DNA of 64,000 bases, taken from contig NZ_AJLJ01000064.1 of NCBI RefSeq assembly GCF_000317245.1, forward strand, positions 124,001 to 188,000. Direction: 5' to 3'. Shown here one piece after another: positions 57,780 through 64,000 of this stretch (position 1 is its first letter; every line of letters starts with the position of its first letter). The DNA is from Fischerella muscicola SAG 1427-1 = PCC 73103. Its GTDB lineage: Bacteria > Cyanobacteriota > Cyanobacteriia > Cyanobacteriales > Nostocaceae. Made by a program: the position numbers and the translations under genes. Below the pieces are notes generated by a model. The model was not told the origin of the DNA and did not search any database. It worked only from the letters and a program-made list of their open reading frames with translations.

Positions 57780-58744
57780 AGTTACTGGCTCTCCTTTTTA
57801 CTTTTTTCTTGGAAAATTGGATTCTTCAGAACACTTGTTATAGAAGCTTTGTCAGCTACTTTCCGCTATTTGGCGGCGCCTTATGAAGTCAGGAACGGCT
57901 TAGGTAATGGCGGTTCCAACTTACCCGGTCTTTCATCAAGTATCCTTACACTGTGGATGTGAATCCGTTTGCTTTCACATGTGATTAGAACTAGCAAAAT
58001 ACTTTCCTAAGTGGAAAGTACATTGTTTGGGTTCAATACAAGGCTTCGGAGCTTTGTGCAACAATGCTTCTATCTAAGCAATTGCTCTGGCACTTTACTT
58101 GCTTGTAGCAGGACTTAGGCAGCAAGCTACCTAGTATCCTTGTCACTGAGACTTACGCCATGCTACAAACCAACATCACTGCTCAGTTTCTACCCCTTCA
58201 ATCACCTTAAAATATAACTTTTAAGGTTTTGCCTGTGGTTTCGCTCTATTGCAAGGGCGAATTTGTTCTACTGACTGGAATGAGTTTGAGTTTTGAACTC
58301 TACTCTTTTTCGTTGACCTGAAAGCTTTTATAGTTTACCAGTCTCTTGCCAATTCTAGCTAGCTAATTCTGTTTAGAACTTTGATAGTTAGCTTTGAAAT
58401 GCTAAATCGTTGCTAGCAAATAACAACGAAGGGGTATCCTACAGTTTGGTCACAATCTAAAAATATAGATCAAATATTGTTTTTTGTCTATTAATATTTT
58501 TGATAGTAATGAGAAGTAAGAAGATGAAAAACCACGCGATCGCCTAGCCAAAGCCTTTGAATCTTCAAAAATAGAGGTTATGCAAAAATGAGCATGGTCA
58601 TTTGTCATTTGTTATTGGTCATTGGTAAAGGTTTATATTTCTTCCCAACGACTCACTTATCCTGTCCATAAGTTAATTGGTTAACTTAATTTCAAGACAA
58701 AAAGTAAATAATAGATATATCTTAGTCGGACAAGACGAAAACCT
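57780..58744 (-). promoter_or_regulatory. Long structured leader/spacer upstream of rplC
   Basis: 965 bp between the divergent rplC and ndhN genes. No ORF is supported. Several stem-loops are visible: CCGC/GCGG at 57863-57876; GGAAC/GTTCC extended at 57892-57917; ACTTTCC/GGAAAGT at 58001-58019 (perfect 7 bp); ACCTTAAAA/TTTTAAGGT at 58204-58227 (perfect 9 bp, 6-nt loop). The dense pairing near rplC suggests an untranslated leader that controls the ribosomal cluster. The part near ndhN (58580-58740) is AT-rich and probably holds the ndhN promoter. Confidence 0.45.
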
Positions 58745-59221
58745 ATGGCACTAATTACCACTGGTAACACTTTAATTCGTGATCTAGAAAAAAATGGCGC
58801 TCTTGGTGTCTACGTACCTCTAGAAGGAGGTTTTGAAGGTCGCTACAGACGCCGACTACGTGCAGCAGGCTATACGACTCTCAATATCACTGCGAGAGGA
58901 TTAGGTGATTTAGCTGCCTATCTCACAGGTGTTCATGGAGTTCGACCTGCACATCTTGGTAAAAAAAGTACTGGTAGTGGGGCAGCAGTTGGTTATGTGT
59001 ACTATGTACCACCAATTGTTAACTATCAGCTAGAGCAGTTACCACCAAAATCTAAAGGATTAGTATTGTGGATTATTGAAGGGCATATCCTTTCTGATCA
59101 AGAACTTGAGTACTTAGCGAACTTACCCAAGCTCGAACCACGAGTCAAAGTCGTCATCGAAAGAGGTGGCGATCGCGCCTTCCGTTGGATGCCTCTAGAA
59201 AAAACTCTGTTAGCTAGCTAG
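58745..59221 (+). CDS. ndhN: NAD(P)H-quinone oxidoreductase subunit N
   Basis: 158 residues. MALITTGNTLIRDLEKNGALG, LEGGFEGRYRRRLRAAGY, GVRPAHLGKKS and ERGGDRAFRWMPLEKTL match NdhN, a peripheral subunit of the NDH-1 complex specific to oxygenic phototrophs, used in cyclic electron flow and CO2 uptake. ATG 58745. Confidence 0.95.
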   Translation: MALITTGNTLIRDLEKNGALGVYVPLEGGFEGRYRRRLRAAGYTTLNITARGLGDLAAYLTGVHGVRPAHLGKKSTGSGAAVGYVYYVPPIVNYQLEQLPPKSKGLVLWIIEGHILSDQELEYLANLPKLEPRVKVVIERGGDRAFRWMPLEKTLLAS

Positions 59222-59385
59222 ATATCGGGAATGGGGCATTGGGCATTGGGCATTGGGCTAAACAAGTCAAAAGTCAAAAGTCAAAAGTCAAAAAGTTCTT
59301 AATTTTGAATTTTGAATTTTGAATTTTGAATTGATATGTCCCCCTTGTCCCCCTTATCCCCGTGTCCCCTTTCCCCAATCACTGC

Positions 59386-60924
59386 TCAAGCCACTTGACT
59401 CGAACTTGATCTCAAATTAACCACGTGTTCTGGGACTCCAGATTTACAAACATTTGTGTGGCTATCATGATTTAGCCCAGCGATGGTGACATGCTTATCG
59501 AGGCGGTGATATTTACTTACTACCTTGGCGATCGCATTAGCTGCGGCCTGATCCCATACATGAGAACGATGAAAATCAATGACTACTTTGTCTGTATCTG
59601 TTGTATACTCAAACAACTCTACAAACTGGTTCGCGGAACCAAAGAACAATTGACCGTGAATGTAATACACTCTGTTCTCATCACGATCAATGCTGACTGT
59701 AGTCCGAATTTGAGATGCTTGCCAGCCAAATATTAGTAAGTTCAGAATTACTCCTGCTAGTACGCCTTGAGCCAAATCGTGTGTGGCTAGTGCAACGATG
59801 ACTGTAAAAGGCATTACTAATGCCTCTGGTAATGGTGTCTTCCGTAATATCTTCAAAGACTTCCAGTCAAAGGTTTCAAAGGACACCATGATCATGACAC
59901 CAACCAATGCAGCCATGGGAATTTGCTGTACAATATCCCGCAGTACGAACATAGAAAACAGCAAAAACGCACCAGCAACAAAGGTAGACAAGCGTCCTTT
60001 CGCACCACATCTGGTATTAATGACAGATTGTCCTACCATGCCACAGCCTGCCATCCCACCCATTAAGCCAGTAACTGCATTAGCTATTCCTTGACCTTTT
60101 GTTTCTCGATTCTTAGAAGTGCGAGTGTCAGTTAGTTCATCGACCAAAGCAGCTGTCAACAGTGATTCTAATAGTCCGACGATCGCTAACGTTAGTGAGT
60201 AAGGTAGGATAATCATGAGTGTTTCTAGCGAGAAACTAACCTGGGGTATGTGTAACACAGGTAAGTTGCGTGTAATTTCTCCAATGTCTCCGACTCTACG
60301 AATATCCAAATCCATTGCGATCGCGACAATGGTCATAGCAATAATTGCTATAAGTGGTGAAGGAATGCTTTTTGTCAGACGTGGGAATAAGTAGACAATC
60401 ACCAGTGTGACAACTACCATCACATACATTTGCCAAGATTCCCCAGCAAATAACCTTAACTGAGCGGTAAAAATGAGAATTCCTAAAGCATTAACAAACC
60501 CAGCAATAGCAGATTGAGGAATAAAACTGAAGCATCTTTCTAACTTCAAAACCCCAATAAAAAATTGAATAATTCCTGTCAAAATTGTGGCAGCAAATAA
60601 ATATTCTACTCCATGCTTTTCAACTAATGTTGTCATCAGTAACGCCATTGAGCCAGTCGCTGCTGAAATCATGGCTGGGCGTCCTCCTACTAAGGAAATG
60701 ACCACTGCCATACAAAAAGATGTATAGAGTGCTACCATTGGATTAACTTTGGCGATCGCAGCAAATGCCAAAGATTCTGGAATCAGTGCTAATGCTACTG
60801 TTGCACCTGCAAGTACCTCGGTTTTAATTTGAGATAGATGCAGATAATTCCTTATTTTTCTCTGCAAGAATTGAATTTTAGTCCCCTGTTTTTTTTTAGC
60901 GTTTTCTCGGCGATTGAAAAGCAT
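59386..60924 (-). CDS. SulP-family anion transporter with STAS domain
   Basis: 512 residues. About 10-12 membrane helices with SulP motifs (LAGATVALALIPESLAFAAIA, GLMGGMAGCGMVGQSVIN) and a C-terminal STAS domain (VYYIHGQLFFGSANQFVELF, VVIDFHRSHVWDQAAANAI). Family members carry sulfate, bicarbonate or other anions; the cyanobacterial BicA is one. Sequence alone does not decide the substrate. A low-complexity spacer lies between it and the convergent ndhN. Confidence 0.88.
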   Translation of the reverse strand: MLFNRRENAKKKQGTKIQFLQRKIRNYLHLSQIKTEVLAGATVALALIPESLAFAAIAKVNPMVALYTSFCMAVVISLVGGRPAMISAATGSMALLMTTLVEKHGVEYLFAATILTGIIQFFIGVLKLERCFSFIPQSAIAGFVNALGILIFTAQLRLFAGESWQMYVMVVVTLVIVYLFPRLTKSIPSPLIAIIAMTIVAIAMDLDIRRVGDIGEITRNLPVLHIPQVSFSLETLMIILPYSLTLAIVGLLESLLTAALVDELTDTRTSKNRETKGQGIANAVTGLMGGMAGCGMVGQSVINTRCGAKGRLSTFVAGAFLLFSMFVLRDIVQQIPMAALVGVMIMVSFETFDWKSLKILRKTPLPEALVMPFTVIVALATHDLAQGVLAGVILNLLIFGWQASQIRTTVSIDRDENRVYYIHGQLFFGSANQFVELFEYTTDTDKVVIDFHRSHVWDQAAANAIAKVVSKYHRLDKHVTIAGLNHDSHTNVCKSGVPEHVVNLRSSSSQVA

Positions 60925-61388
60925 GTTTAACCCTGCTACTGTGGTATTGCTGTGTAGCTATTTATTGGCAAACTAAAAATTAATTGCTTCAAAAATGCAA
61001 TTAATGCAGATATCTTCATCAAGTGTCTGATAGACCAGCATGAAGTTATTGAAAGCAAATGCATTAGTACTAGACGTAAATCAAAACTAAGCTATTTTTA
61101 CATTATTAAAGCCATATATTTCAGATTTATTTGTCAAGCAATTATGATTTTGATTTCATCTTCATACCGTCATCGACATGTATAAAGTTTTTATAAAGAT
61201 ATTGATATTAACCGTATAAACACTAGTAAAGTGTCTTTTGAACTCACGAATAGTACATAGTCTGTCAAACTAGTTTTGAGGGTTTGTAGTAAACACCAAG
61301 CGTGCTTAGAATTTCTTTATCAGTAGGAGCCTTGGCTTGCTCTAGACAATAATTAAGCTAGAAGCACTCTTTCTTCCTACGCTACAAA
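60925..61388. other. Non-coding gap between divergent genes
   Basis: 464 bp, AT-rich. No ORF and no strong repeat stands out. It should hold the promoters of the SulP and ABC permease genes, but I could not place a -10/-35 pair with confidence. Confidence 0.4.
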
Positions 61389-62219
61389 ATGAAACTTTCT
61401 TTACCAATAGGGAAAGGACTATTGTATGTCCTGTTGACACTGTACGCTGTTATTACCATCATCCCGTTTTTGTGGGCGCTTTCGGCATCCTTTAAACCCC
61501 TGTCTGAAATAGTTAGCAGCGAAGCTAATTTTTTGCCTAAAAACTTTACTCTTGACAATTACCAGCAAATTTTTCTGCAAGAACCACTATTTCTGCGTTG
61601 GTTGTTCAATAGTGTAGTTATTGCCATTTGCGTCACTATTTTAAACTTGTTGTTCAATTCAATGGCTGGTTACGCTTTAGCAAGATTGCGATTTCGGGGT
61701 AGACATTTTTGGTTTTTGCTGATTTTGGCAGTACTAGCAGTACCAGCACAAATCACACTCATTCCCACATTTTTGATTTTAAAAGCTTTCGGCTGGCTGA
61801 ATTCCTATCAAGGCATGATTGTTCCCAGTATGGTGAACGCCACTTTCATTTTTATGATGCGGCAGTTTTTTGTTAACTTTCCTAAAGAATTAGAGGAAGC
61901 TGCTGCGCTTGATGGTTTGACTTCTTTGGGGATTTTCTGGCGTATTGTTTTACCCTTGGCAAAACCAGCATTGGCAGCACAGGCAGTTTTCGTTTTTATG
62001 GGTAGTTGGAATAATTTTTTGTTGCCTGTGGTGATACTGTTTGATCCGGAAATGTTTACCTTGCCTTTGGGTTTGAATTCTTTCAAAGGTCAATACATCA
62101 GCTATTGGAACTATATCATGGCTGCTTCAATGCTTTTTACTCTGCCAGCTTTAGCTATTTATGCCTTTTTCAATCGGTACTTTATTCAAAGTGTGACTTT
62201 TACAGGAGGGAAGGGATAG
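61389..62219 (+). CDS. Carbohydrate ABC transporter permease (MalG type)
   Basis: 276 residues. Six helices; EAA loop EEAAALDGLTSLGIFWRIVL with P-L-A-K-P after it, the site that contacts the ATPase. N-terminal IPFLWALSASFKP is typical of MalG/LacG. No partner permease, solute-binding protein or ATPase gene is in the window, so it must pair with genes elsewhere. Solute unknown, likely a sugar or glycerol derivative. Confidence 0.9.
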   Translation: MKLSLPIGKGLLYVLLTLYAVITIIPFLWALSASFKPLSEIVSSEANFLPKNFTLDNYQQIFLQEPLFLRWLFNSVVIAICVTILNLLFNSMAGYALARLRFRGRHFWFLLILAVLAVPAQITLIPTFLILKAFGWLNSYQGMIVPSMVNATFIFMMRQFFVNFPKELEEAAALDGLTSLGIFWRIVLPLAKPALAAQAVFVFMGSWNNFLLPVVILFDPEMFTLPLGLNSFKGQYISYWNYIMAASMLFTLPALAIYAFFNRYFIQSVTFTGGKG

Positions 62220-62755
62220 GAATTGAGGACAAGGGAGATTGGGGGAGATACCAAGGAGGAAGTTGTGTTGGGTAGAGGAGTTAGATCATTATATTTTTTG
62301 GAGTTAGCTTAGAGGTTTAACTTAGACGTTAAACTTAGACCCTAAATAAAATTATGCAAATGCGATCGCAATTTCTTTACAGTAAAAATACTCACACTTC
62401 TATCTGTCTGTTTTCCTGTCTCTCTACCTGGTAGTTAGGGCAACAAATTGGCCTCTTAACGTGATATTTGTATAACAGCGACTTTATCTATATCTGTCAG
62501 TTAACATACTTTATGGGTTGTGCAAACCTATTAATCACAAAGATACCAGCAGATGACATCCATCCTATAGGAGGGGTTCGATCTGTATGCAACCGATTGC
62601 AACCAATATAGTTTAGTTCGTTGTTAGTGGTTGGTAGAACAAACAACAAACAACAAACAAAAAACAAAAAACAATTGACAACTGGCAGTTAACAACAAAA
62701 GATTGAGTATCGCGATATTTAGCTGTGTTGAGCGTCAAAATCTTTAAGGGGAAAG
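62220..62755. other. Gap upstream of psbV
   Basis: 536 bp. Contains a 13-bp direct repeat of the type GTTTAACTTAGAC / GTTAAACTTAGAC (about 62312-62340), a HIP1 octamer near 62363, and an AAC-rich low-complexity tract (62636-62675). A TTGACA at 62676 lies 80 bp before psbV but has no clear -10. Confidence 0.45.
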
Positions 62756-63247
62756 ATGTTAAAAAGACTAATTGGCATTTTTGTAGCTACTGTGTTGCTG
62801 ACTTTTCAGTTTGTTGTCGGTAGTGCAACAGCAGTGGAGTTAGATCAAGCTTCACGCACAGTACAGTTAAATGAAAAGGGTGATACAGTTGTAATCAGCC
62901 TAAAAGAGCTTACAGAAGGCAAGCGCTTGTTTAACAATACTTGCTCTCAATGTCACCCTGGTGGAATCACCAAAACCAACCAGAACGTAGGGCTTGATCC
63001 TGAAGCTTTGGCATTGGCAACACCACCCCGTAATAACATTGAAGGACTAGTGGATTACATGAAAAACCCCACTACCTACGATGGAGAATATGAAATTTCT
63101 GAGTTACATCCCAGCATCAAGAGTGCTGATATTTTCACAGAAATGAGAAATCTCACTGATGATGATTTGAAAGCGATCGCTGGTTATATCTTAGTGCAAC
63201 CGAAAGTAATTGGTATCAAGTGGGGTGGCGGTAAAATTTATTACTAA
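62756..63247 (+). CDS. psbV: Photosystem II cytochrome c550
   Basis: 163 residues. Signal peptide (1-26, ending SATA), heme motif C63-SQ-C66-H67 and a second histidine, H118, in SELHPSIKSADIF as sixth ligand. It is an extrinsic PSII subunit on the lumen side that stabilises the Mn cluster. AAGGGGAAAG gives a strong ribosome-binding site. Psb V is followed by petE, a known cyanobacterial neighbourhood. Confidence 0.97.
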   Translation: MLKRLIGIFVATVLLTFQFVVGSATAVELDQASRTVQLNEKGDTVVISLKELTEGKRLFNNTCSQCHPGGITKTNQNVGLDPEALALATPPRNNIEGLVDYMKNPTTYDGEYEISELHPSIKSADIFTEMRNLTDDDLKAIAGYILVQPKVIGIKWGGGKIYY

Positions 63248-63295
63248 ACCTCTGGTCATTAACATAGTCATCATTTCTTAGTCATCAGTCATTAG

Positions 63296-63465
63296 TAGAG
63301 ACGCGATTATACTCTTACCTTGAAGCCGCTCTTACCGCATTTGGCTTGGGAAAAAGAGGGGAGGCTTAAAGCCCCCTGATTAATCTGTGGGCCAATTGGA
63401 TCTCTAATAGAAGCCTCCCCTCTTTTTCTTTTATTCGCCTCGTTACGAGCGTCTACGCGTCTGTA
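63296..63465 (+). mobile_element. MITE-like element, copy 2
   Basis: 170 bp, TA-flanked, ends GAGACGCG and CGCGTCTG. Matches copy 1 (41608-41776) in reverse orientation, with one extra A inside and a few differences at the ends. In the psbV direction the 17-bp stem AAAAAGAGGGGAGGCTT / AAGCCTCCCCTCTTTTT is followed by TTTTTCTTTT and so may end psbV transcripts. Confidence 0.85.
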
Positions 63466-63573
63466 CAATAGTCATTAGTCTTTTGGTAAGTAGTCCGAGA
63501 TCATTGGGAACTGCTTACGACAGACTGATGACTATATTTTTGTTCATTTTTCCAAAAAAAATCTTACATCTAC

Positions 63574-63584
63574 GACATCTTGTC
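63574..63584. promoter_or_regulatory. Candidate operator upstream of petE
   Basis: Perfect dyad GACA-TCT-TGTC, 65 bp before the petE start. Copper-responsive BlaI-type repressors of petE bind short dyads of a TACAnnTGTA kind in other cyanobacteria; the match here is partial. Confidence 0.3.
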
Positions 63585-63649
63585 ATATTTGGCGTTAATT
63601 TTATCTAAAATGAATAGAGGAAAATAAAACTTGTTGATTGGAGAAGGCT

Positions 63650-64000
63650 ATGAAATTAATTGCGGCCGGCTTGCGTCGCTTTGGTCTAGCAGTGTTAACA
63701 ATTCTTTTAGTTGTTGGCAGCTTTGCTGTTTTCACTCCTAGTGCTGCGGCTGATACATATACAGTAAAACTTGGCAGTGATAAGGGAATGCTGGCGTTTG
63801 AGCCTTCAAAGTTGACTGTCAAGCCAGGTGACACAATTAAATGGGTAAACAACAAAGTTCCTCCCCACAATGTTGTATTTGATCCTGGTCAGTCAAAAAG
63901 TGCTGATTTAGCGAAAGCTTGGACTCACAAGCAGTTGCTCATGAGTCCTGGTCAAGAGTATGAAACCACAATCCCCGCAGATGCTCCCAAGGGAGACTAT
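63650..64000 (+). CDS. petE: Plastocyanin, 3' end outside window
   Basis: 117 codons to the window edge. Signal peptide 1-34 (ending SAAA), then a mature start DTYTVKLGSDKGMLAFEP. PPHNVVFD contains His73, which is mature His39, the first copper ligand. The C-terminal Cys, His and Met ligands lie beyond 64000. Plastocyanin carries electrons from cytochrome b6f to photosystem I in the lumen. GGAGAAGG is the ribosome-binding site. Confidence 0.96.
   Translation, partial: MKLIAAGLRRFGLAVLTILLVVGSFAVFTPSAAADTYTVKLGSDKGMLAFEPSKLTVKPGDTIKWVNNKVPPHNVVFDPGQSKSADLAKAWTHKQLLMSPGQEYETTIPADAPKGDY

Larger units (their letters stand above)
63248..63649. other. Spacer psbV-petE with MITE-like element
   Basis: 402 bp. 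The MITE-like copy occupies 63296-63465. The remaining 184 bp before petE should hold its promoter, including the dyad at 63574-63584. Confidence 0.6.

Overview
The window comes from a filamentous, probably heterocyst-forming (Nostocales-type) cyanobacterium. Three things point there: photosynthetic genes (psbV cytochrome c550, petE plastocyanin, ndhN of NDH-1), abundant copies of the HIP1 octamer GCGATCGC, and AT-rich spacers filled with heptamer arrays (TTTGTCA / TGACCAA and GGATTTT types) and short palindromes. Species cannot be fixed from the sequence alone.

Layout. 1-16.1 kb is housekeeping and accessory metabolism: a pentapeptide-repeat protein cut by the window edge, ribokinase, a nucleotidyltransferase/phosphomutase fusion whose mutase half looks catalytically dead, acetolactate synthase (ilvB) with a C-terminal zinc ribbon, two MFS transporters (one AmpG-like), lipoproteins including a soluble sugar-dehydrogenase-like beta-propeller, a HEAT-repeat protein and a GNAT acetyltransferase. 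16.4-26.1 kb is a DNA phosphorothioation (dnd) island. dndC-dndD-DUF29-dndE-methyltransferase run leftward and dndB is divergent. A 5'-truncated DGQHR-domain gene and a dnd-associated protein 4 gene lie on the far side. No dndA and no dptFGH-type restriction genes are visible. 26.5-33.6 kb carries a secreted metallophosphoesterase, a DUF4870 protein, YjbQ, KTSC and ComFB proteins, a 14 x 21-bp tandem array, murF, an HMA-domain protein and an acetyltransferase. 33.7-38.9 kb is a tight four-gene operon: inactive-STAND-like protein, MoxR AAA+ ATPase, membrane vWA protein and membrane TPR protein. It resembles the vWA-MoxR class of predicted conflict/signalling systems and is the best candidate for poorly described biology here.

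39-57.8 kb is the ribosomal-protein supercluster, all leftward: rplC-D-W-B-rpsS-rplV-rpsC-rplP-rpmC-rpsQ-rplN-X-E-rpsH-rplF-R-rpsE-rplO-secY-adk-infA-rpmJ-rpsM-rpsK-rpoA-rplQ-truA-rplM-rpsI-rpmE-prfA. A probable intrinsic terminator follows prfA. Many of its spacers hold heptamers in inverted orientation, and two carry full or minimal copies of a TA-flanked MITE-like element. Upstream of rplC is a 965-bp spacer rich in stem-loops. 58.7-64 kb has ndhN, a SulP anion transporter, an orphan sugar ABC permease, psbV, a second full MITE copy in opposite orientation, and the start of petE.

All identifications rest on reading motifs and recalled family features. No database search was run.
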